In this document: one piece after another, positions 8,674 to 16,105 of the stretch
Layout of the letters: every line of letters begins with the position of its first letter
Position numbering within the stretch: position 1 is the stretch's first letter
Origin: Sva-07 sp963715825
Lineage (GTDB): Bacteria; Actinomycetota; Acidimicrobiia; Acidimicrobiales; Ilumatobacteraceae
Assembly (NCBI GenBank): GCA_963715825.1
Contig: CAVQSI010000003.1
Span: 46,116 to 110,115, forward strand
Reading direction: 5' to 3'
Length of the DNA: 64,000 nucleotides
The notes under the pieces: generated by a model
Told to the model about the DNA's origin: nothing
The model's database searches: none
What the model saw: only the letters and a program-made list of their open reading frames with translations
Made by a program: the position numbers and the translations under genes

Positions 8674-9746
8674 TTCAGACCCTTCGGCTTGAGTGCAGTG
8701 GACAGGATACGAGCCAGCGAGAACAGCACGCCCACGATGATCATCAGCGTGAGCGCGGCGGTCCACGCACGGTCCTGGCCGGCTTCGGGCGGCAGGCCCG
8801 GCTGTACGTACTGGTAGTAGGTGAACACCGGCAGTGTGGTCATCCGTCCGTCGAACGGGTTCCAGTTGACGCCCTGTGCGAGCCCGACGGTCACCAGCAG
8901 CGGTGCGGTCTCACCGATCACTCGGGCGATCGCGAGGACGATGCCGGTGATGATGCCGGCGATCGCCGTGGGGAGCACCACCTTGACGATCGTCTTCCAC
9001 TTCGGCACGCCGAGGGCATAGGAGGCTTCGCGGAGCTCGTCGGGTACGAGCCGCAGCATCTCCTCGGCGGAACGCACGACGACGGGGGTCATCAGCACCG
9101 TCAGCGCCACGGCGCCAGCGATGCCGGAGCGTGTTCCAGGGCCGAAGAGCAGCTCGAACAGCGAATACGCGAACAGCCCGGCGACGATCGAGGGGATGCC
9201 GGTCATCACGTCGACCATCGACTGGATCGCCTTGGCGAGCTTGGTGCCGTGGCCGTACTCGGCGAGGTAGATCGCCGTGAACAGTCCGAAGGGCACCGAC
9301 ATCAACGTGGCGAGCCCGGTGACGATGAGCGTGCCGATGATGGCGTGGTAGATGCCGCCGCCCTCGCCGACCACCCCGCGCATCGTCTCGGTGAAGAACT
9401 CGACGTCGAGGCGGTTGAACCCGCGCTCGATCACGGTCCACACCAGCGACACCAGCGGCATGGAGACGACCAGGAAGCAGCTGGTGACGACCGCCAGCAT
9501 CAGACGGTCGATCGCCTGACGACGCCCCTCGACGACACGGGAGACGACGTAGATGCCGACGCAGTAGGCGAACAGGGTCACGATGATCCAGCGGGCCCAG
9601 TTCGCTGAACCCTCGGGCAGCCACGAGAGGGCACCGAGCACGATCGCGACGACGATGACCGCGACGTGACGGGGCCGACCGAGACGACCGGCGGTGATCG
9701 ACGACTCGTGATCGGTCCGGGCGGGACGCTCGTCGGTGACGGTCAT
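8670..9746 (-). CDS. pstA: Phosphate ABC transporter permease PstA
   Basis: The 358-residue permease has six core transmembrane helices plus two extra N-terminal helices (about residues 28-45 and 50-70). The EAA coupling loop reads EASYALGVPKWKTIVKVVLP and the family segment AIARVIGETAPLLVT is intact. Its ATG overlaps the pstC stop, and its stop overlaps pstB, so the four transport genes form a tight operon. Confidence 0.92.
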   Translation of the reverse strand: MTVTDERPARTDHESSITAGRLGRPRHVAVIVVAIVLGALSWLPEGSANWARWIIVTLFAYCVGIYVVSRVVEGRRQAIDRLMLAVVTSCFLVVSMPLVSLVWTVIERGFNRLDVEFFTETMRGVVGEGGGIYHAIIGTLIVTGLATLMSVPFGLFTAIYLAEYGHGTKLAKAIQSMVDVMTGIPSIVAGLFAYSLFELLFGPGTRSGIAGAVALTVLMTPVVVRSAEEMLRLVPDELREASYALGVPKWKTIVKVVLPTAIAGIITGIVLAIARVIGETAPLLVTVGLAQGVNWNPFDGRMTTLPVFTYYQYVQPGLPPEAGQDRAWTAALTLMIIVGVLFSLARILSTALKPKGLK

Positions 9747-10705
9747 CCTGCCGCTCCCGAGAATCCGGCGCTGGCCACCTTGCGGGCGAGCGCATTGACG
9801 AGGAACGTGATGGCGAACAGCACCAGTCCGGTGGCGATCAGCCGGTTCACCTCGAGGCCGGAGGACTCCGGAAACTTGAGTGCGATGTTCGAGGCGATCG
9901 TGTTCGGGTTCTGATTGCTGATGATGTTGAACGTGTAGAGATCGGCGGGCGACAGGATGATCGCCACGGCCATCGTCTCGCCGAGCGCACGACCGAGGCC
10001 GAGCATCGCACCGCTGATCACGCCCGAGCGACCGTACGGGATGACCGCTTGGCGGATCATCTCCCACTTCGTCGCGCCCAGGGCGAGCGACGCCTCCTCG
10101 TGCAGGCGGGGCGTCTGGAGGAAGACCTCACGGGAGATTGCCGTGATGATCGGCAGGATCATCACGGCGAGCACGACCGCAGCGGTCATCATCGTGCGGC
10201 CGCTCGTGGAGGCCGGCCCGGCGAAGAAGGGAAGGAATCCGAGGTTGTCCTCGAGCCAGGGATAGACACTGCGGGCCAGGATCGGCGCCAACACCGCGAT
10301 GCCCCAGATGCCGAAGACGACCGACGGGATCGCAGCGAGCAGATCGACGAAGTAGCCGAACGTGACCGCGAGGCGCTTCGGCGCATAGTGACTGATGAAC
10401 AGCGCAACCGCGACGGCCATCGGCAGTGCGATCAGCAGCGCCAGGAACGCTGCCCAGATCGTGCCGAACAGCAGTGGTCCGACGTACTGCAGGAAGTTGT
10501 CGTCGCCATCGAACTCGGACGTGTCGGCACCGAGCGCCGGCCAGGCCTCGGTGATGAGGAACAGCGCCACCGCGGCGAGCGTGACGAGGATCAAGACGCC
10601 GGCGCCCAACGACAGGCCACCGAAGATACGGTCGCCGAGCTTGCTGGTCTGCTCGGTCGGCGAGGAAGTCGGTCCTGTACCGGGCGGCGTTTCGGTGATG
10701 GTCAC
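9743..10705 (-). CDS. pstC: Phosphate ABC transporter permease PstC
   Basis: A 320-residue permease with about six to seven helices. The coupling loop reads EEASLALGATKWEMIRQAV, and GLGRALGETMAVAIILS is the PstC counterpart of the PstA motif. The GTG at 10705 is preferred because a strong GGAGG lies about 9 bases upstream; another GTG 11 codons further up is possible. It follows pstS after a 169-base gap holding a hairpin, the only real gap among the transporter genes. Confidence 0.92.
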   Translation of the reverse strand: MTITETPPGTGPTSSPTEQTSKLGDRIFGGLSLGAGVLILVTLAAVALFLITEAWPALGADTSEFDGDDNFLQYVGPLLFGTIWAAFLALLIALPMAVAVALFISHYAPKRLAVTFGYFVDLLAAIPSVVFGIWGIAVLAPILARSVYPWLEDNLGFLPFFAGPASTSGRTMMTAAVVLAVMILPIITAISREVFLQTPRLHEEASLALGATKWEMIRQAVIPYGRSGVISGAMLGLGRALGETMAVAIILSPADLYTFNIISNQNPNTIASNIALKFPESSGLEVNRLIATGLVLFAITFLVNALARKVASAGFSGAAG

Positions 10706-10775
10706 AGTGGAGAGCCTCCGCCGTGCTCCGGGCTGCACGGATGTTGAAGGGACGTCGAGGGGCGGGCAGATGACC

Positions 10776-10809
10776 CGGGTCCGGGCCCACCGTAGTGGAC
10801 CCGGACCCG
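10776..10809 (-). terminator. Hairpin between pstS and pstC, probable attenuator or RNA-stabilising stem
   Basis: Two 15-base arms (10776-10790 and 10795-10809) pair with one G-U type mismatch around a four-base loop. On the transcribed minus strand the loop is UACG, a member of the stable UNCG tetraloop class. No U-tract follows. In binding-protein transport operons such a stem after the first gene commonly gives more binding protein than permease; that role here is inferred. Confidence 0.6.
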
Positions 10810-10874
10810 TGCCTGTTCAGGCGGTCATCTCGGGGGGAAGGGTGTCGGCGCACCGTTGCGGTGCACCGACGGGA

Positions 10875-12062
10875 TCAGGATGCGACCGAGATCTGGTCGA
10901 TCGAGTTCTGGATATCGGCCTGGACCTCCGGCGAGATCGGGGCCGAGCCGGCCGACTCGGCCGACGCTGCCTGCCCCTCGTCGGAACCGACGTAGGTCAT
11001 GAACGCCTTGACCAGATCGACCGTCTCCTGGCTGTCGTACTGCAGACAGACGATGTGGTACGACACCAGGGCGATCGGGTAGGTGTCGGCGGTGTCGGGC
11101 GTGCGGTTGACCTCGATGGCGAAGTCGAACTCGCTCTGACCACCGGTGCGCTCGGACGAGTCGACGATACGACCCGCCGCTTCGGGCGAGAACTCGACGA
11201 ACTCGCCGGCGACACCGACCGCAGCGGCGGGCAGATCACCGATCTGGCTGGCGTCGGCGTAGCCGATCGAGCCTTCACCGGCGCCGACGGCGGCGACGAC
11301 GCCGCTGGTCTGCGGAGCTCCTTCGCCCCCACCCGGGCCTTCGTCCCAGATCTCCAGCGCACCGAAGGTCCACACGTCGGGCGCTGCCTGCGCCATGTAG
11401 TCGGTGAAGTTCTCGGTGGTGCCGGACTCGTCGGAGCGGTGCACCGGGTTGATCGTGGTGTCGGGCAAGTCGAGGTCCGGGTTGTCAGCAGCGATCAGCG
11501 GATCGTTCCAGACCGTGATCTCGTTGGCGAAGATCCCGGCGATCACCTCCGGGCTGAGGTTGAGCGTCTCGCCCTCGAGCGACGGCAGGTTGTAGGGCAG
11601 CGCGATCGGCGAGATGTAGTGCGGCAGGTTGATCGCACCCTGGTCGCCGGCGCATCGCTCGATCGACTGCTGGTACTCCTCCTCGTCCAGCGCCGCATCG
11701 GAGCCGGCGAAGTCCGAGCCGCCCGACAGGAACGTCTCTCGACCGCCGCCCGAACCGATCGGGTCGTACTCGACGGTGGAGTCCGGGTTGAGGGCCTGGA
11801 ACCCGGCCTGCCAGCCCTGCATGGCGGCAGCCTGCGACGAGGCGCCGGCGCCGACGAGCGTGCCGGAGACCTCGGCCATGTCGGAGCCACCGTCGGTGGT
11901 CTCGGTCATGTCGTCGGTGGTCTCGGTCATGTCGTCGGTGGTCGCCGACGTCTCTGCCGGGGCCGACGTCTCGTCAGTCGTGTCGTCGTCGCTGCCGCAG
12001 GCGGCGGCGACGAGGGTCAGTGCGAGGGCACCAGCAAAGATGCGGCGCTTGGGAGTGTTCAC
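10875..12062 (-). CDS. pstS: Phosphate-binding lipoprotein PstS
   Basis: A 395-residue secreted phosphate-binding protein. The signal peptide (NTPKRRIFAGALALTLVAAAC) ends in a lipobox with Cys at about residue 22. A Thr/Asp-rich linker with the repeat TTDDMTE precedes the binding domain, which shows GAGASSQAAAMQGW, DPIGSGGG, SDFAGSDAAL and HRSDESGTTENFTDY, the loops that hold phosphate. The GTG at 12062 has GGAG upstream; an ATG at 12098 is the alternative. A PHO box lies 91 bases upstream. Confidence 0.92.
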   Translation of the reverse strand: MNTPKRRIFAGALALTLVAAACGSDDDTTDETSAPAETSATTDDMTETTDDMTETTDGGSDMAEVSGTLVGAGASSQAAAMQGWQAGFQALNPDSTVEYDPIGSGGGRETFLSGGSDFAGSDAALDEEEYQQSIERCAGDQGAINLPHYISPIALPYNLPSLEGETLNLSPEVIAGIFANEITVWNDPLIAADNPDLDLPDTTINPVHRSDESGTTENFTDYMAQAAPDVWTFGALEIWDEGPGGGEGAPQTSGVVAAVGAGEGSIGYADASQIGDLPAAAVGVAGEFVEFSPEAAGRIVDSSERTGGQSEFDFAIEVNRTPDTADTYPIALVSYHIVCLQYDSQETVDLVKAFMTYVGSDEGQAASAESAGSAPISPEVQADIQNSIDQISVAS

Positions 12063-12152
12063 GCTTCCAACTCCGTTCGGGGGTGGTTGATTGGTCATGT
12101 GGTGTTCACGTTGCAGCCGACATCCGGCGGCAACGGCGGGCACCGTAGACAC

Positions 12153-12196
12153 CTCAGGTGAACCCCAACCCGGTTTCAGGTGAACGAGAGATGAAC
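12153..12196 (-). promoter_or_regulatory. PHO box: direct repeats for a PhoP/RegX3-type regulator upstream of pstS
   Basis: Read on the minus strand, four adjoining 11-base units occur: GTTCATCTCTC (12186-12196), GTTCACCTGAA (12175-12185), a degenerate ACCGGGTTGGG (12164-12174) and GTTCACCTGAG (12153-12163). GTTCACC direct repeats at 11-base spacing are the known form of PhoP boxes in Streptomyces and related actinobacteria. The position between ppk and pstS implies phosphate-starvation control of the pst-phoU-senX3-regX3 genes. Confidence 0.8.
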
Positions 12197-12233
12197 AGCT
12201 GCTGTCGCTCCGACCAACTCTGGCCGGCGCCGC

Positions 12234-14318
12234 TCAAGCGCGGCCGGCAAGCTGCTGCTGCACCATCCAGCGGTACATCCGCTCCTGGCTGTGCGGCTCG
12301 AACGCATTCGTCGGGCCGATGCGCTCCCACGTGTCGTCGGGTTGCAGTTCCCACGCCACGATGTCGTCGGCCAGTGCGAAGTCGAGCGCCTGGTCGAGCG
12401 CGGCGGTGTGGCGCGGATGCTCGATCGGCACCATCACCTCGACACGACGGTTCAGGTTGCGCGGCATCAGGTCGGCCGAACCGATGAGGTACACCGCATC
12501 GGAGGTCGCCATGGGCAGACGGTCACCGTGGACGATGTTGCCGTGAGCGAACCGGTAGATGCGGCTGTGTTCGAGGTAGCGCCCGAGGATGCTGCGCACA
12601 CGGATCGTCTCCGACAGCCCCGGCACCCCGGCGCGCAGGCAGCAGATGCCGCGCACGATCAGGTCGATGCGCGTGCCGGCCGCGCTGGCGGCATACAGCG
12701 TTTCGATGAGTTCGTCGTCGGCGATCGAGTTGCACTTCAACACGATGTGGCCATCGGCGCCGAACGACGCCTCGTGCTCGATCAGGTCGACGAGCTGACG
12801 CCGGAGGTCGCGAGGGGCCACGAGCAGGTTGCGGTAGTCCTCCGAGCGGCTGTAGCCGGTGAGGTGGTTGAACAACTGGGTCGCGTCGTCGCCGATGTCG
12901 GGTGAGCAGGTGAGCACCCCGATGTCCTCGTAGATCTTCGCCGTCTTCGCGTTGTAGTTGCCGGTGCCGATGTGGACGTACCGACGCAGCTGGTCGCCGT
13001 CGTCGCGCACGACGAGCGCCACCTTGCTGTGCGTCTTCAGCCCGACCATGCCGTACACGACATGCACGCCGGCGCGTTCGAGCTGACGCGCCCACTGCAC
13101 GTTGTTCGCCTCGTCGAACCGGGCCTTGAGTTCGACGAGTACCGCGACCTGCACGCCGCGTTCGGCGGCGCGGATCAGGCTGCGGATGATCGCGCTGTCG
13201 CCGCCGGCGCGGTAGAGCGTCATCTTGATCGACTGCACCTTCGGGTCGAACGCCGCCTGGGAGATGAACGCCTCGACGCTGGTCGAGAAGCTCTCGTACG
13301 GGTGGTGGACCATCACCGCTCGATGTCGCATCACGTCGAAGATCGGACGGTCGGTCTCCTCGGCGGCGAGGATGCGCCCTGCGGTGACCGGCGGCCACGG
13401 CTCGTCCTTGAGGTCGGGCCGCTCGAGGTCGAGCAGCTGCCACAGGAAGCTCAAGTCGAGCGGCGCTCGATGGAACGTGACGTCGTCCATCGTCAGTTCG
13501 AGCTCGCGGACGAGCAGCTCGAGGACCTCGGCACCGATGTCGTGGGACACTTCGAGACGCACGGCCTTGTTGAAACGTCGGCGGCGCAGCTCCATCTCGA
13601 CGGCTTCGAGGAGGTCGTCGGCTTCCTCTTCTTCCAAGGTGAGGTCGGCGTTCCGGCTCACCCGGAACGGCGCCCAGTCCTCGACGACCATGCCGACGAA
13701 GAGCCGGTCGAGCTTCGCTGCGATCAGCTGCTCGACGGGGAGATAGCGGCCAGGGGCGACGGGAACCAGCCGCGGGAAGAGCTTGGGGACCTTCAGCCGC
13801 GCAAAGCGCCGATCGCCGGTCTCGGGGTCGGCGACGTTGACCGCGAGCGAGAGCGCGAGATCCGAGATGTACGGGAACGGATGGCCTGGATCGACCGCCA
13901 GCGGGGTCAGTACGGGGAAGACCCGTTCGTCGAACCAGTCGTCGAGCTCGACGCGCTCGTCGTCGGTGACGTCGGTCCAGGCAATGATGTCGATGCCCGC
14001 CGCCTGGAGTTCCGGCACGAGTCGGTCGACGAAGGTGCCGTCAGCCCGGTCGACGAACTCGAGCACGCTGTGACCGATCTCGGCCAGGGTCTGCGCCGGG
14101 GTCCGGCCGTCAGGTGATGGCCGGTCGATCCCCGCGATGATCTGGTCCTTGAGGGCGGCGACACGCACCTGGAAGAACTCGTCGAGGTTGGTTGCCGCGA
14201 TGGCGCAGAACTTGGCTCGCTCCAGCAGCGGGATCCCCGACTCGTTCGCGAGATCGAGCACACGATCGTTGAACCGCATCCAGCTGAGTTCTCGGTTCAG
14301 GAACCGATCGTCGGTCAT
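12234..14318 (-). CDS. ppk: Polyphosphate kinase 1
   Basis: The 694-residue enzyme makes polyphosphate reversibly from ATP. The start MTDDRFLNRELSWMRFNDRV is the PPK N-terminal domain signature. The phosphorylated histidine lies in the HxK motif GLKTHSKVALVVR, followed by YVHIGTGNYNAKTAKIYEDI, and the second PLD-like half has RSILGRYLEHSRIYRF. Length is standard. It sits just upstream of the PHO box and pstS on the same strand; whether transcription continues into pstS is not clear, but the juxtaposition ties storage to uptake. Confidence 0.95.
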   Translation of the reverse strand: MTDDRFLNRELSWMRFNDRVLDLANESGIPLLERAKFCAIAATNLDEFFQVRVAALKDQIIAGIDRPSPDGRTPAQTLAEIGHSVLEFVDRADGTFVDRLVPELQAAGIDIIAWTDVTDDERVELDDWFDERVFPVLTPLAVDPGHPFPYISDLALSLAVNVADPETGDRRFARLKVPKLFPRLVPVAPGRYLPVEQLIAAKLDRLFVGMVVEDWAPFRVSRNADLTLEEEEADDLLEAVEMELRRRRFNKAVRLEVSHDIGAEVLELLVRELELTMDDVTFHRAPLDLSFLWQLLDLERPDLKDEPWPPVTAGRILAAEETDRPIFDVMRHRAVMVHHPYESFSTSVEAFISQAAFDPKVQSIKMTLYRAGGDSAIIRSLIRAAERGVQVAVLVELKARFDEANNVQWARQLERAGVHVVYGMVGLKTHSKVALVVRDDGDQLRRYVHIGTGNYNAKTAKIYEDIGVLTCSPDIGDDATQLFNHLTGYSRSEDYRNLLVAPRDLRRQLVDLIEHEASFGADGHIVLKCNSIADDELIETLYAASAAGTRIDLIVRGICCLRAGVPGLSETIRVRSILGRYLEHSRIYRFAHGNIVHGDRLPMATSDAVYLIGSADLMPRNLNRRVEVMVPIEHPRHTAALDQALDFALADDIVAWELQPDDTWERIGPTNAFEPHSQERMYRWMVQQQLAGRA

Positions 14319-14367
14319 CGCAGCGGTCCCGTCGTCGAATCGGCCGGTCCGGCGTCGGCCAGCGAGG

Positions 14368-14634
14368 TCAGGCGTCGTCCTCGGCGTAGCCGAGGTCCCA
14401 CTCGATGGTGATCAGTTCGCGCTCGGCGTCACGCACGATGCGCTCGCGATTGCGGCGGAACTGCGGGTCGTCGCGGGGCAGCAGGACCAGGCGGGCCAGG
14501 ACCCGGGCACGGAACTCGTCGAGTGTCTGGCGGTCGCCCCAGTCGCCGTAGACCTCCCAGTGGGGCGCCACGGGACCGTGATACACGATTCGGGCGTGGG
14601 CCCGCGGGGCCTGGGTCTCGGCGAGGTCGGTCAT
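14368..14634 (-). CDS. Conserved-looking hypothetical protein, 88 residues
   Basis: A soluble, charged protein of 88 residues with segments VYHGPVAPHWEVYGDWGD and RFRRNRER-like basic helix, then an acidic tail. I do not recognise the family. It lies 49 bases upstream of ppk on the same strand, so it may be co-transcribed with ppk. The start at 14634 gives a protein with a normal Met-Thr-Asp start and divergent spacing from whiB. Confidence 0.55.
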   Translation of the reverse strand: MTDLAETQAPRAHARIVYHGPVAPHWEVYGDWGDRQTLDEFRARVLARLVLLPRDDPQFRRNRERIVRDAERELITIEWDLGYAEDDA

Positions 14635-14885
14635 GACCGCCGACTCTATCGGCCGCAGCGTCGTCCGATCACCCGACGGAAAACCTCGCTTTTACATTAC
14701 GGATGTGTTACGGTTTGACGCCAACAACGCAACGAAGCGTCCCAACGTCCTCTTACCTCCGACGTCCAGACTGGCGGTGCAGACCGAGACGGGTCCCCGA
14801 CGAGATTCTGGGAACCGAACCGACGTGCCGAGCGTCGAAACCACAGCATTCTCCACACGCACCACCTCCCGCAGGAAGGGTCATC
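14635..14885 (+). promoter_or_regulatory. Intergenic region upstream of the first whiB gene
   Basis: The 251-base divergent gap contains a conspicuously AT-rich block at about 14690-14715 with near-repeats ATTACGG and GTTACGG, a likely promoter area for whiB. An AGGAAGG ribosome-binding site is close to the whiB ATG. I cannot assign exact -35 and -10 boxes. Confidence 0.35.
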
Positions 14886-15191
14886 ATGGCCAAGTTCACC
14901 AGCCGCTCCAAGCAGATCCCGATCGAGACGGCGCACGTTCCGCACGATCCCGATTCGGCAACCGCCTGGATGGCCGACGGCAACTGCCGTCTGCACCCGC
15001 CGGCCACGTTCTTCCCGAGCGACGGCGTGGGCGTCGACCGCGCCCGCAAGATCTGCAAGGACTGCCCCGTCATCTCGACCTGTCTCGAGTTCGCGCTCGA
15101 GGAACGCATCGACCACGGGGTCTGGGGTGGCTGCAGCGAACGCGAACGCCGCCGGATCCTCAAGCGCCGCCGGGTCGAAGCAACCGTCTGA
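14886..15191 (+). CDS. WhiB-family iron-sulfur transcription factor
   Basis: A 101-residue WhiB protein. Four cysteines that bind a 4Fe-4S cluster appear in ADGNCRLHP and RARKICKDCPVISTCLEFAL, followed by the turn GVWGGCSERER and a basic tail RRRILKRRRVEATV that contacts DNA or sigma factor. The extra Cys in GGCSE is not part of the cluster set. The ATG at 14886 has a good AGGAAGG site. Which Wbl subgroup it belongs to is not decidable by eye. Confidence 0.93.
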   Translation: MAKFTSRSKQIPIETAHVPHDPDSATAWMADGNCRLHPPATFFPSDGVGVDRARKICKDCPVISTCLEFALEERIDHGVWGGCSERERRRILKRRRVEATV

Positions 15192-15217
15192 CCCACCCGC
15201 ACGCGTCGGCGACCGTC

Positions 15218-15260
15218 GCGATGAGCCACGGGGGCGCCATCAGCACCGTTGGCTCATCGC
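15218..15260. terminator. Hairpin with GCGATGAG-class arms after whiB
   Basis: Arms GCGATGAGCCA (15218-15228) and TGGCTCATCGC (15250-15260) are exact complements, with partial pairing continuing inward. It lies 26 bases after the whiB stop in a convergent gap, so it could terminate transcription from either side. No T-tract. Confidence 0.55.
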
Positions 15261-15277
15261 CGGAAGGCGTCCGTCGC

Positions 15278-15324
15278 TCGCGATGAGCGAAGGGTGCCGT
15301 CGCTGGACCGCTCGCTCATCGCGA
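15278..15324. terminator. Second GCGATGAG-class hairpin between whiB and tatA
   Basis: Thirteen-base exact arms TCGCGATGAGCGA (15278-15290) and TCGCTCATCGCGA (15312-15324). It is close to the tatA stop and shares its arm core with the hairpin at 15218 and with the 43-nt repeats near 35.8 and 36.9 kb. Confidence 0.55.
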
Positions 15325-15371
15325 CGCGTCGCCGACGCGTGAACGTGGCTGCCAACGAGGGTTCGGCGGGA

Positions 15372-15563
15372 TTACTTGGCGTCGTCGGACCCCGATGTCG
15401 AGGTCGTCGAGCTCGTATCGGCGGGCTTGTCGGCGTCAGCCATCCCGTCTTTGAACTCTTTTTGCGCCTTGCCGAGATTCTTCGCGAGCTTCGGCAGCTG
15501 TGAGCCACCGAAGAGGACGAGAACCACGACCAGGATGATGATCAGTTCGGGGCCACCAGGCAT
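15372..15563 (-). CDS. tatA: Twin-arginine translocase subunit TatA/TatE
   Basis: The 63-residue protein has the TatA form: a short exterior N-terminus, a single helix (ELIIILVVVLVLFG), the hinge GGSQLPKLAKNLG and an amphipathic helix KAQKEFKDGM, then a Ser/Thr-rich tail. TatA oligomers make the passage for folded proteins. tatB and tatC are not in the window. Confidence 0.92.
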   Translation of the reverse strand: MPGGPELIIILVVVLVLFGGSQLPKLAKNLGKAQKEFKDGMADADKPADTSSTTSTSGSDDAK

Positions 15564-15643
15564 GTCGGAGAGGTTACCCCATCACCGGGCACGTGTGCGG
15601 CGCGGTCGACCAGGAATACCGGCGAGCACGAGCGGCGACCGAC

Positions 15644-15943
15644 TCAGGCGGTGATGGTGCTGCGGGCGGCCTGTGCCCGCTGACGGCGAATGCGCCGACG
15701 TTCCCGTTCCGACAATCCGCCCCAGATGCCGAACTTCTCGCCGTTCTGCAGCGCGAACTCGAGACAGTCGTGGCGAACCTCGCAGCCACGACACACTTCC
15801 TTGGCCTCACGGGTCGAGGCGCCGCGCTCGGGGAAGAACAGGTCGGGATCGACCCCCAGGCAGTTCGCGTAGTCGTGCCAGTCGGGGTCGGGCTCGACGG
15901 GAACGGCGCTGACCGTGATGCTGGATGTGGTGATGAACTGCAT
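15644..15943 (-). CDS. WhiB-family iron-sulfur transcription factor (second copy)
   Basis: A 99-residue WhiB protein. The cluster cysteines are in DYANCLGVD and AKEVCRGCEVRHDCLEFAL; the turn GIWGGLSERERRRIRRQR follows. It differs clearly from the copy at 14886, so this is not a recent duplication. The ATG at 15943 has GGGAG about 9 bases upstream; the longer reading upstream has no similarity to the family. Confidence 0.93.
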   Translation of the reverse strand: MQFITTSSITVSAVPVEPDPDWHDYANCLGVDPDLFFPERGASTREAKEVCRGCEVRHDCLEFALQNGEKFGIWGGLSERERRRIRRQRAQAARSTITA

Positions 15944-16105
15944 GTGGAGAATCTCCCTGCGGGCCCGAAGGCATCGAATGTGTCCGCAATCACTCGCCCC
16001 CAAACGACTGATCGACAGCGGCGTAATTACAGTGGCGTCATTCTGCCATAGCACACGCAGATTTCGCAAGGGCGGATTTCCAACGAATCGCGCGGTACGC
16101 GCGAA
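15944..16105 (-). promoter_or_regulatory. Leader and promoter region of the second whiB gene
   Basis: A 162-base gap between the VWA gene stop and the whiB start, less GC-rich than the surroundings. On the minus strand a TGTAATTACG segment near 16021-16030 could hold a -10 element. The distance to the ATG suggests a leader of roughly 80 bases. Assignment is by base composition and position only. Confidence 0.3.

Noticed and set aside
11890..11950. Tandem DNA repeats within pstS as a regulatory element
   Set aside because: They encode the TTDDMTE linker of the lipoprotein and are explained by low-complexity coding.
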